Below are positions 46,699 through 56,164 of a stretch of DNA of 64,000 bases, one piece after another. Every line of letters begins with the position of its first letter. The first letter of the stretch is position 1. Made by a program: the position numbers and the translations under genes. Under the pieces are notes generated by a model. It worked only from the letters and a program-made list of their open reading frames with translations, made no database searches and was not told where the DNA came from. Source of the stretch: Heterohyrax brucei (lineage: Eukaryota; Chordata; Mammalia; Hyracoidea; Procaviidae); contig CM053148.1 of the NCBI GenBank assembly GCA_028571685.1, positions 88,806,001-88,870,000 of the forward strand. Direction: 5' to 3'.

Positions 46699-47354
46699 TC
46701 TATAAATTGTTATGAAGTGTTTAGAGTAATATTTGGCATTATAAGATGATCTATCTATTTTGGATGTATATTTATCAACAACTTATCAGAATGATGTAGT
46801 ACCTGACAAAAGATATTTTTTTCTTTGACCACTGAAGCTGCTGAATTGTAGTCTCCTTCCTATAGCTCTTCACGTAGTGTAATGCACAGAGAAACTTGCA
46901 ATCTCCATTTATTCAAATTGAATTCATGTTGTTCTTTTTCTTGACATGAATATGCTGCTTCTGGCTTTATTTTATTTAATCACTGTTTATGTAAGCAAGT
47001 ATTTTGAAAATAGTTCTTCAAGTAACATGTATACTTCATAGGTGACTGGAATAGCCCAGCATAATCTGGTCTCCATTGCCTTCTATTTAGTAAGTTGCTT
47101 ATGCTGGACTCGTTGGCTCACTCCTTCATGCTAATCTTTGTATCGCAAGCCTTTTTTTTTTTTTTTTTTTTTTTTAACTTTTGTATACTCTCACTGTTCC
47201 TAGGGTGTTCGTTGTCTGGCTCTTTTCATGAACATGAGTCTCCCCAGTTCTCTTTCAATTTTTATATTTCTTTCACATGTGAATCTGGATCTCTAATAAA
47301 ATGACTCTGTAAGAACAAATTTGTGCCTGTCTAAATGAGTTTTTCAGTACTGTG
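46699..47354. other. Unclassified stretch, no gene seen
   Basis: No family assigned. It includes a run of about 24 T at 47,152-47,175, which could be an antisense poly-A tail, but I cannot identify an element attached to it. Confidence 0.5.
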
Positions 47355-47432
47355 TCTTCAGCTTCTAGTACACTGACTCTCAGGATACACTCATTATGTA
47401 TTTGGTAAATTAATGAGGAAATAAATGAATGT
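47355..47432 (+). mobile_element. L2 3' end (ancient LINE)
   Basis: AGCTTCTAGTACACTGACTC through a degraded CACTCATTATGTATTTGGTA to AAATAAATGAATG resembles the L2 3' terminus with its TGAATGAA-type repeat tail. Old and diverged; tentative. Confidence 0.45.
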
Positions 47433-47958
47433 GTCTTTGACTATTCATTCTCTTATACGCTAGCCCCCTGGTACTGATTAGAAACTATAATTTTCTATGG
47501 AACAAATGTGAATTTCGCTGGGTTTGTTGTAGATTTGCTTTTATATGAAGTAGTTTTTGTCTAAAAGGTCTTTAAAATATAAATAAATAAAATGTCATCT
47601 TTCATATCTGTATTATTGTATAATTCAAATTGAATTATGGTTAACCTCAGGGAGGTGAATGTAACTGTTTTCTAAATTTAATTCATTAGTCAAATTAATG
47701 ATCTGGTAATTAATATTTTAAAATTTATGAATAACTCATATATAAGTTCATCTACAGCTCAAAAATGCAGATGTTCTATCAAATAAATACATGTAAAATT
47801 ACACCAATTAAATATAACAAAACCAAAAATTGCCACGCACGTATGTTCATGAATGAAAGAAGCAGCATAGGAAATATTCATAATTTATCATACAATTCAA
47901 ATAAATACAATTTATTCCTTACTAATATTTTCTAATTCTTGTCCAAATATGATTTCCT
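47433..47958. other. Unique AT-rich DNA, no gene seen
   Basis: No repeat or coding pattern recognised in about 530 bp. Confidence 0.55.
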
Positions 47959-47966
47959 AATGATAT

Positions 47967-47997
47967 ATGAGTCGGATCCGTCTCAGCAGCACTTGGC
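47967..47997 (+). mobile_element. 31-bp SINE type B tail insertion with TSD
   Basis: ATGAGTCGGATCCGTCTCAG then CAGCACTTGGC, flanked by AATGATAT at 47,959-47,966 and 47,998-48,005. Only the tail of the type B AfroSINE is present. Confidence 0.85.
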
Positions 47998-48058
47998 AAT
48001 GATATTCAAAATATTTTTCTTTAGAGATGTAATCGTATTTTTAAGTATTTGAGTAACT

Positions 48059-48108
48059 GCCAAGCCAAGTGCCATTGAGTCAGATCCGACTCGTGGCGAC
48101 CTAGGGTA
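48059..48108 (-). mobile_element. 50-bp SINE type B tail insertion with 12-bp TSD
   Basis: Antisense tail GCCAAGCCAAGTGCCATTGA..GTGGCGACCTAGGGTA, flanked by perfect ATTTGAGTAACT at 48,047-48,058 and 48,109-48,120. It lies only about 60 bp from the tail insertion at 47,967 and has the opposite orientation. Confidence 0.9.
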
Positions 48109-48179
48109 ATTTGAGTAACTATTGTTATTATATACCAGACAGAAAATACAGGAATCAAATTGACTTACTTGTATGGAAA

Positions 48180-50332
48180 GAGATGATGGAAAAGTCAAAT
48201 TCATCAGTAAAAACAAGGCCAGGGCAACTGCTCAACAGGAAGACCATCAGTTGCTCATACACATGTTCAAGTTGAAACTGAGGAAAATTGAAACAACTCT
48301 GTGAGAGTCAAAGTATGACCTTGAGTATACCTCATCTGAATTTATGATGACCTCAGGAATAAATTTGGTGCACCAAACACTAATAATTGGAGGCCCAATG
48401 AGTTATGAGATGACACTAAGAACATTATACATGAAAAACGTAAAAGGTCATTAGAAAGACAGGAAAGAAAGAATAGCCTTAAAGGGATGTCAGAAGAGAA
48501 TCTGAAACTTGTTCTTGAGTGTAGAGTAATTAAAACGAATGGAAGAAATGAAAAAAGTGACATAACTGAAAAAAATTCAAAGGGTAGCTCTAGAAAAAAG
48601 TGCTGCAATGAAATGTGCAAGGTCTGGAGACAGAAAACAAAAAGGAATTTTCTCAAGCTGAAAGACCTGGAGTTGAAATTTTGAAGGATTCTATGGACAA
48701 AATAACAAACAACCCAAGCAACATTAAAAGAAGATGGAAGGAATACACAGAGCCACTTTACAAAAAAAGAACTGGCCAATGTTCAGTGATTTTAAGAGGT
48801 AGCATATGATCAAGAATCTATGATACTGAACGAAGAAATTCATGCTGCTCTGAAAGTGCTGGTAGAAAACAAACCTCCAGGAAGTGATGAAATAGTAATG
48901 GAGATGTTTCAAAAAACAGATGCAACAGTGTAAGTGCTCATTCATCTATACCAAAAAATGTGGAAGAATGCTAGCCGACCAACAAACAGGAAGAGATCTG
49001 TGTTTATGTCCATTCAAAAACAAGGTTATACAGCAAACTATGGAAATCAGTGAGTAGCCTCATTAACATCACATGGAAGTAAAATCTTATTGAAGATAAT
49101 TCAAAAATGTTTGCAGCAAAAACATCCACAAGAAACTGCCAGAAATGTAATTCGAATTCAGAAGAGGACATGGAAAGAGGGATATTATTGCTGATGTCAG
49201 GTGGATTTTGGCTAAAAATAGAGACTATCAACCAGAAGGATGTTTATCTGTGTTTTATTTACTGTGCAAAGACATTTGACAGTTGACTCTGCAAATACAT
49301 TTGTGCAGAATGTAAGAAATTATGAATAACATTATGAAGAATAGAAATTTCAAGAGTTAGTTGGACTCATGTGAAACCCGTACATAGACCAAGAGGTAGT
49401 CACCTGAACATAACAAGAGGATTCTGTGTGGTTTAAAATCAGGACAAATGGTAATCAACATTGTATCCTTTTATCATATTCATACAACCTGTATATTGAC
49501 CACATAATCTGAGATGCTGGACTATATAAGAAAGGATGTAGCATGAAGATTGGAGCAAGATTTATTAACAACCTGTGATGTGTAGATGACACAACTTTGA
49601 TTTCTAAAAGTGCAGAGGATTTGAAGCAGTTACTGGTGAAGATGAAAGACTAAAAGCATTCAGTATGGATTACACTTCAATATAAAGAAAACAAAAATGC
49701 TTGCAAATGGACCAATAAGTAACATTTTGATAAATGGAGAAAAGATTGGAGTTGTCAGGGATTTCATTTATCACTTGAACCTATAACTAATGTCCATGAA
49801 AGTAGCAGTCAAGAAATCAAATGATAATTGCATCAGCAAAATCTTCTGCAAATTATCTTTTAAAGTCTTGAAAAGCAAAGATTTGATCTTGAGGACTAAG
49901 TTAAGCCTGATGCAGGTCATTGTATGCTTAATTGCCATCGATGCATGCAAAAGCTGGACGGTGAATAAGGAAGACCAAAGAAAAATTGATGTCTTCCGAT
50001 TATGTCATCGGTGAAGAATGTTGAATACACAATGGACTGCTTAAAAAAAGAATGAATCTGTCTTGGAAGAAGTATAGTCAACCTATAAGATGCATCTCAC
50101 ATACTTCAGACATGTCATTAGGAGATTCCAGTCCCCAGAGAAGGACGTCGTGATAGGTAATACTGAAGACTAGTGAAGAAGAAGCTGCTAGATGAGAGGA
50201 AATGACACAGTGACTGTAGCGACAGGATCAAGGAAGCAAATAATGACGAGGTTAGCGCGGGACCAGTCCGTGTTTTCTTCTGTTGTTTGAGGTTGCTATG
50301 ATTCCAAACAGTCCCCACGGCATCTAATAGCA
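48180..50332 (+). mobile_element. RTE-clade LINE, long sense copy
   Basis: Sense RTE lacking the 5' endonuclease start. Recognisable parts: GGCCAGGGCAACTGCTCAAC-like start, reverse transcriptase region with PSNIKRRWKEYTEPLYKK (48,724-48,775), a palm block near 49,585 that reads CVDDTTLISKSAEDLK where YADD is usual (preceded by a stop), and the C-terminus ACKSWTVNKEDQRKIDVF (49,790-50,014). It ends in the shared tail, GAGGTTGCTATGATTCCAAA..CGGCATCTAATAGCAACAG. Many stops; dead. It faces the copy at 43,960-46,520 head to head. Confidence 0.9.
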
Positions 50333-50515
50333 ACAGAAATCGCTATTGTTATTATTATAGTTATGTTTTTACCATCATAAGTAGGGTTACACGTACACAA
50401 TTTTAATTTATTTAAGTAGTAACTATCCTGTGTATAGCATTTGTACATACAATAACCTCTAAAATCGGTTACTAAGTTCTTCAGAAATAAAATCATTTTC
50501 ATTTTTTCTGGCTTC

Positions 50516-50668
50516 TGAAAGAAAGACAATGAAAGACAGAGAGAAAGAAACAGATAAAAAGAGACGGAGAAAGAAAGGGAAGAAGGAAAGAAAGGAAGGA
50601 ACGGAGGGAGGAAGGGAGGAAGGAAGGGAACAAAGGAAGGAAGACAAAGGAAAAAGAAAGAAAGAAAT
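50516..50668. repeat. (GAAA/GGAA)n purine-rich microsatellite
   Basis: About 150 bp of imperfect GAAA, GGAA and AGGG units on the plus strand, almost purely purine. Open frames on the minus strand here (Ser/Phe/Leu/Pro-rich) are repeat artefacts. Confidence 0.95.
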
Positions 50669-50671
50669 TAA

Positions 50672-50848
50672 GATCCCTACTGCTGTCAAGTCAAGTCCAA
50701 CTTAAAACGCCATGTAGGCAAGAGCATAACTGCCTCATAGGATATATCTTTAGCGAAGCCCGCTGCTGCCAGGAGCCCCTGGTAGATTCAAACTATTGAC
50801 CTTCAGTTAGCAGCTAAGTGCTTCAACCACTTTGTCAGAGCCCCCTGA
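50672..50848 (-). mobile_element. AfroSINE, antisense
   Basis: Antisense copy joined to the purine microsatellite, which probably grew from its A-rich end: CTACTGCTGTCAAGTCAAGT, ACTGCCTCATAGGATAT, CCCCTGGTAGATTCAAAC, head CCACTTTGTCAGAGCCCCC. Confidence 0.88.
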
Positions 50849-51062
50849 AGATTGTTCTGGATAATATGCTTATTAATAATATTTTTATGTATTTCTCTAT
50901 TTTCTTCACTTTTTTTGCACAGCGTTGCCTACTATCTTTCTTCCTATCAACGCTGTCATAGTGCTTATACTGTAGGGTTGAAGAAATAAAAATAAGATGC
51001 TTAAGAGTAATTCTGTAACAAGTGATTTTTTGCAATTTACCAAAACAACAGCAACAAAACGT

Positions 51063-51214
51063 AAGATCAAATCCACTGCTGTTGAGTTGATTCTGGCTCA
51101 TGATGACACTAAAAGACAGTAGAACTACCCCGTAGCGTTTCCAAGGAACATCTGGTTGGTTGGAATTGCTTGCTGACGATCTCTTGATTAGCAGCCATAG
51201 CCACCAGGGTTTCC
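51063..51214 (-). mobile_element. AfroSINE, antisense
   Basis: AAATCCACTGCTGTTGAGTT, AGAACTACCCCGTAGCG, TTTCCAAGGAACATCTGG, AGCCACCAGGGTTTCC. Part of the TTAACCACTATGCC head is deleted. Confidence 0.9.
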
Positions 51215-51227
51215 AGCTCATTTACCC

Positions 51228-51388
51228 CAAACCCAAACCCACTGCTGTGAAGTCAATTCACACTCACAGCGACCCTGGGGAACAGAGTAGAACTTCTCCA
51301 CCGAGTTTCCAACCAGCACTTGGCATCTCTGAAGGGCTGACCTTTTCATTAGCAGCTGTAGCTCCTAGCCACGTCGACACCAAAGTTT
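51228..51388 (-). mobile_element. AfroSINE, antisense
   Basis: Follows the previous copy after 13 bp: CCCAAACCCACTGCTGTGAA, ACAGCGACCCTGGGGAACAG, AGTTTCCAACCAGCACTTGG, and an eroded head (CCACGTCGACACCAAAG). Confidence 0.9.
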
Positions 51389-51880
51389 GAGAGTTATTTA
51401 CCGAACCCATTTAATTGTGTGACACTCACTGATCACCCTCAGATGACTGACAGTTTCTGTTAAATACTTGAATTTATTTCCCCCTTAAGGAAAACCAATA
51501 ACCACTAGGTGGTAGTATATCCTTTGTTATTCGATGAAAAATGTTCACTTTAGTCTTCTAAATTTTTAGTTGTAAAAATTATAAAAATTATTTGGCTTGC
51601 TAAGGTATGTTTAGAGCTGTTTTTGTACTTTCAGGGTTTTTTTTTTTTGAATCTGGGTTTTTCTGTAAGATTATTCACGGTTTTTATTTATATTTCCCGG
51701 ACAGAGATGTAGTATTTAAAACAAAATGTTTAAACTTATTATTGGTCAGAGTTTTGTTATCCTGATAATATTATAAAAATGTTTACTAATTTATACACAG
51801 AAATTTAAATGCTTTCTAGCATCACATATTGAAATATCATTGACTTTATACCAATCTATTTAAATTGTATCTTACAGAAG
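51389..51880. other. Unique AT-rich DNA, no gene seen
   Basis: About 490 bp between SINEs, no repeat or coding pattern recognised. Confidence 0.55.
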
Positions 51881-52038
51881 GAAACCCTGGTGGTGTAGTG
51901 AGTTAAGTATTAGATCTGCTAACCGAAAGGTCGGCAATTCAAATCGGATACACAGGTGCTCCTTGGAAACTGTGGAGCAGTTCTACTCTGACCTCTAGGG
52001 TTGCTATGAGTGGGACCCGACTCAACAACAGTGGATTT
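51881..52038 (+). mobile_element. AfroSINE, sense, full-length
   Basis: Complete sense copy: GAAACCCTGGTGGTGTAGTG, GCTAACCGAAAGGTCGGC, TCCTTGGAAACTGTGGAGCA, CTCTAGGGTTGCTATGAGTG, CGACTCAACAACAGTGG. The tRNA-like box B is partly disrupted by a short extra CGGATACA. Confidence 0.93.
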
Positions 52039-52647
52039 TTATCTTAATTAAAACAGAAGTATTTTCATCCACAGGATTTTATTTTTCTGTAGATACTGTG
52101 CTTGCTATGAAGGCATCCAACACTTTAGATTTCTCAGCCAAGCAGAACACTCAATTAAAAAGAATAGCTTCAGTGTTGTTATAACTGGATGACTACTTCC
52201 TCTTTGCTCTTTTTTTTTTCACATAGGCTGTTAATTCTTGTAAAAGTTATAAATTTACCTTTTGTTTTTTGTTGTTTTTAATACTTATGGAAACAGCAAT
52301 ATAAACTTTATCTAAACATCAGTGTGAAAATATTATGTATTGTAATTGATAACTGCTATTCAAGAAAGATCACCTAACTAGGAAGTATTACACAAAAGGA
52401 GAAACTATACTCCTTTAGCGAGTGCCATTGCTAAGGGTTAAAGTGGAATAACATAATCATTGATACAGAAATTCCACGTCTAAAAGTGAATTCCCAAATG
52501 ATTAAGGAAGTCTGCAATGTGCAAAAATTTACCTGTCAAGATGTTCATCACAATACTAGTTACAGTAGGAAAAAAAATAAATACTGTATATAAAGTCATT
52601 AAAGATAAGCTCTAAGAGGAAGAAAGAAAAAAATTCTGTTTGTTTCA
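52039..52647. other. Unique AT-rich DNA, no gene seen
   Basis: About 600 bp, no repeat or coding pattern recognised. Confidence 0.55.
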
Positions 52648-52769
52648 TAGGACCGTATAGGACAGAATAGAACTGCCACAATGGGTTTCCAAAGACTGCC
52701 TGGGGGATTTAAGCTGCTGACCTTTCGATTGGCAGTTACACCTCTTAACCACTAGATCACCAGGGTTTC
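52648..52769 (-). mobile_element. AfroSINE, antisense, tail missing
   Basis: Starts at ATAGGACCGTATAGGACAGA and runs to TTAACCACTAGATCACCAGG GTTTC. The tail part before the GACAGAATAG block is absent. Confidence 0.88.
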
Positions 52770-52795
52770 TGCAGTAGCAAGTTCTACAACGCAAT

Positions 52796-52946
52796 AGAAA
52801 CCCTGGTTGCATGGTGGTTAGGAGCTATAGCTACTAATCAGAAGGTCAGCAATTCTGATTTGCTCCTTGGTAACCCTATGGAATAGTTCTACTCTATTCT
52901 ATAGGGTCGCTGTGCGTTAAAACCGATGGCAATGCTTCTTTGTTTT
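52796..52946 (+). mobile_element. AfroSINE, sense
   Basis: GAAACCCTGGTTGCATGGTG, GCTACTAATCAGAAGGTC, CTATGGAATAGTTCTACTCT, ATAGGGTCGCTGTGCGTTAA. It is followed within 40 bp by another sense copy. Confidence 0.92.
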
Positions 52947-52985
52947 AATAGTGCAAAACTAAAGAATAATTAAATCTGTTTTTGT

Positions 52986-53147
52986 AGTCGACCCTGGTGG
53001 TGTAGTGGGTTAAGTACTACCACTGCTAACCACAAATTCAGCAGTTCAAATCCACCAGGTGTTCCTTGAATACTCTGGGGGTCAGTTCTACCTTGGCCCC
53101 TCAGGTAGCCGTGAGTCAGATCCGATTCGACAGCACTTGGCTTTGGG
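52986..53147 (+). mobile_element. AfroSINE type B, full-length, sense
   Basis: Best complete type B copy: ACCCTGGTGGTGTAGTGGGT head, CAGTTCAAATCCACCAGG, the diagnostic TTGAATACTCTGGGGGTCAG, TTGGCCCCTCAGGTAGCC, and the GATCCGATTCGACAGCACTT end followed by GGCTTTGGG. It shows that the tail-only fragments ending in CACTTGGC belong to a real SINE subtype. Confidence 0.92.
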
Positions 53148-53605
53148 TAGTGGAATATTAATTCACGTGGAACTGAAATTGACAATAAGTTCTTTAGTCA
53201 AGAAACCAGTAAAATATTAATGGAATGTATGCTCATAATTTTAAGAAAATTCTCTGTCTAATTTGTGTAGATTATTCTGTATTAAATTCCATGTTTATAT
53301 TTGTATGTGTACTTCATAATCCATCTTTGCTTCTATTTTCATCTTATTTTTTTAAAATATACAAAATGTATGATAGCACACTTGCAGTGGAGAATATTTC
53401 TAGACTACTACCTATTTACAAATTTCTTTACAGTGGACATATGTAACTTGTCTAATGGTGATTAAAATTGTGTTTAAATGATTCTTTAGTAAAAAATGTC
53501 CACAGTTACTTAGCAAACCCAAGCAGAACTACTTGTCTTAGAGTTGCCTGTACTTTTACAGAGATCCCATCCGTGTGAGAGTAGAAGGGGGACTGGGACC
53601 CACAG
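53148..53605. other. Unique AT-rich DNA, no gene seen
   Basis: About 460 bp, no repeat or coding pattern recognised. Confidence 0.5.
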
Positions 53606-53685
53606 TGTTTTCATTGACTGATTTTTCAGAAATCGTTTGTCAGGCCTTCCTTCTGAAGTGCCCCCGGTGTGCTCATACCAGTGCT
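53606..53685 (-). mobile_element. AfroSINE type C fragment, antisense
   Basis: Middle part of the type C subtype: GTTTTCATTGACTGATTTTT, AGAAATCGTTTGTCAGGCCT, TCCTTCTGAAGTGCCCC. Head and tail absent. Confidence 0.65.
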
Positions 53686-53711
53686 ACCTGGGGGCATGCA
53701 CATGCACACAG

Positions 53712-53880
53712 AAACCAAAAGCGGAACCTGTCCGATCAAGTCAACTCTGACTCGTAGCAATCCTACAGGACAGCTAGAACTGCCCTATAGAGCCTTCCAA
53801 GGAGAACCTGGTGGACTTGAACCGCCAGCCTTTTGGTTAGCAGCCATAGCACTTAACCACTATGCCACCAGGGTTTCCAC
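53712..53880 (-). mobile_element. AfroSINE, antisense, full-length
   Basis: Well-preserved antisense copy: GAAACCAAAAGCGGAACCTG, AACTCTGACTCGTAGCAATC, AGAACTGCCCTATAGAGCCT, CAAGGAGAACCTGGTGGACT, CCACTATGCCACCAGGGTTT. Confidence 0.94.
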
Positions 53881-54852
53881 ATATAGATATGCCAGGTATC
53901 CTTTATTCTAAAAATAGGGGAAATGAAAATAAATGGTTTAATCATATTTCAAATATTTCATGTAACAACTACAAATATTCAAATACACATGAAAATATGA
54001 CTTGAACAGTTCATAAATTCCACATGAATTTAGTTGAATAAACTTGTGAAGCAAGACTTAATTAATGATGAGGATAACTTGTTGGGTTTCTGAGGAACTC
54101 ATGGTCTAGTGAGTACAAAATGATTAACTTGGGAATTAGGACTCTGAATTTGTGTCTGATTATTTGATGTGATAAAGTGTGGAACAAGAACCTTATTTGA
54201 ATGGATATAGTCATTATAAAACATTTCCATAGTGGAATACATAAATCAAATATACGTTAATTTATATAACATAGTGAACAATGCATTTCTTCATAGCATC
54301 AAGAGTAAGATCAATAATAATCTGCATTCCATACTATCCAGACATTAAAGTAAATTAGACATCTGAAATGCATCTAATTAATACAAATCCACTAAAGGGG
54401 GTTTTCTGAATCTAGAAGCCTTTTAGATATGTAATAGTGGTTTCTGATTTTCTTTCTTCTGATCATATCATTAAAGAGTTTCTATTGAGCTCTTCTTGGC
54501 TTTAAAGCATAGAATAAAGAGCTAACTTTATCACATTCACAATACTAATTTCTCAAAGCCATCAAGTCATAATTATTATTTTCAATTTTTTTTAGTCTTT
54601 TCAGTAGACATGGTTGAAGGCCATGGCTCAATTCAGAGGAGATACACAAAATAAAATGATTGACTGTGGGTATAGGAAGGAAGAGATAGTGGAGGTAGAG
54701 AAAACAACAATTGCCATAAATATTTGCATTTATTTTTTTATTAAATCTAATTTTGCATTAATTCATATCTGTTCTATACAAATATTTCACTTAGTAATAT
54801 AATTATACTTATTATGATATATGAACACAAAAATATAAAATAAATATAAAAA
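53881..54852. other. Unique AT-rich DNA, no gene seen
   Basis: About 970 bp, no repeat or coding pattern recognised. Confidence 0.55.
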
Positions 54853-55575
54853 TGTTGTTGTTGTTAGGTACTGTCCAGTCGGTTCCAACTCGCGGGGACC
54901 CTGTATACAACGGGACAAAACTCTGCCCGGTCCAGCGTCATGCCTACAATCATTTATACACTTGAGCCCATGTTGCAGCCACAGTGTCATTCCACCTAGT
55001 AGGGCGTCTTCCTTTTTCATTTGACCCTGTACTTTACAAATTGTGATGCCATTCTACAGGGACTGGTCCCTCCTGACAGTATGTCCAAAGTATTTAAGAG
55101 TAGTCTCACCATCCTTATACTCTGGTTGTGCTTCATGTAAGATAGATCAGTAGGTTCTTCGGCAATCCCTCGTACATTCAATATTCCTCTCTAACACCAC
55201 AATTCAAAGGCATTAATTCTTCTCTTGTCTTCCTTATTCACTGTCTAGCTTTCAAACTGAAAATAGCATGGCTTGGGGCAGGCATACCTTAGTTTTCAAA
55301 GTGACATCTTTAATTTTCAACACTTCAAAGAGGTCTTTTGTAGAAGATTTTCCCGGTGCAACACATCTTTTGATTTATTGGCTGCTGCTTTTGTAGATGT
55401 TGATTGTGGACCCAAATAAAATGAAATCCTTGACAACCTCAATCCTTTCTCCATTTATGACAATGTTGCTTACTGGTCCAGTTGTGAGGATTTTTGTTTG
55501 CTTGTTATAGAGGTACAATCCATACTGACACTGTAGTCTTTGATCTTTATCAGTAAGTGTTTCAAGTCCTCTAGA
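54853..55575 (-). mobile_element. RTE-clade LINE, 3' end, antisense
   Basis: 5'-truncated RTE of about 720 bp beginning GTTGTTGTTGTTAGGTACTG with the shared tail CCAGTCGGTTCCAACTCG. It continues through AATCCTCACAACTGG-antisense blocks (GGTCCAGTTGTGAGGATTTT near 55,474) to AAGTGTTTCAAGTCCTC. It is the best window copy for aligning the RTE tail to the SINE tail. Confidence 0.92.
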
Positions 55576-55724
55576 GTATACAAATATGCACGTATTATTT
55601 ATCAAATATATAAATATGCACGTTAGGCATTAAATCTATAGATTAAATTATAAAAATAGACATTGTAACGATACAGAGTCAGCTAGTACATTTTTTATCA
55701 GTAGTTATTTATCTTTCCACAGAG

Positions 55725-56160
55725 CTTTGTAGTTTCAGATTGAGTTGTGTTCCCTGCCCCCAAATAAATTTTCAAGTCCTGTACCTTAGAACTGTGCATG
55801 TGATCCTGTTCAGAAACAGGGTTTCTTTTTCCATTGCATTAGTGAAGCCGCATCAGACTTTGATGGGTCATAAACCTAATCACCTCTGTGTTATAAATTG
55901 AGCAGTGTTAACATGTCGGAAGAAGACATAAGCAAACAGATACACAGAGAAAGACAAGCAGCTAGAATTCCAGGAACTTCAGTAATTTTTGGTTGCTACA
56001 ACAAGTTCAATTAGACAGAAAGAGACCTCAGCTTGAATTTGGATTCATAGTCTCTTGAACTGTGGGAAAATAGATTTCTGTGCTATAAGGATACCCACTT
56101 GGTTTTTGTTTGTTTGGTTTAGTTTTTGTTATGGAGGCACTTGATAACTCAGACAGTAAT
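55725..56160 (+). mobile_element. ERVL-MaLR-like LTR (fossil)
   Basis: Landmarks of a MaLR-type LTR: GTTGTGTTCCCTGCCCCCAA, ACACAGAGAAAGACAAGC, TGAACTGTGGGAAAATAGAT TTCTGTG, and TTTTTGTTATGGAGGCACTT near the end. Old solo LTR remnant without internal coding sequence; it looks broken and incomplete. Subfamily unresolved. Confidence 0.55.
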
Positions 56161-56164
56161 TAAA

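Noticed and set aside
47152-47175. Poly-T run as an antisense processed pseudogene tail
   Set aside because: No cDNA-like sequence or TSD could be attached to it.
48342-48779. 145-codon minus-strand open frame
   Set aside because: Antisense shadow of the plus-strand RTE copy; low-complexity Phe/Ser/Leu composition.
50459-50689. Minus frame resembling a Ser/Pro/Phe-rich membrane segment
   Set aside because: Translation of the purine-rich GAAA/GGAA microsatellite.
51881-51960. tRNA gene candidate (box A and box B-like motifs)
   Set aside because: This is the tRNA-derived head of an AfroSINE; the cloverleaf is not preserved and the motif recurs dozens of times.
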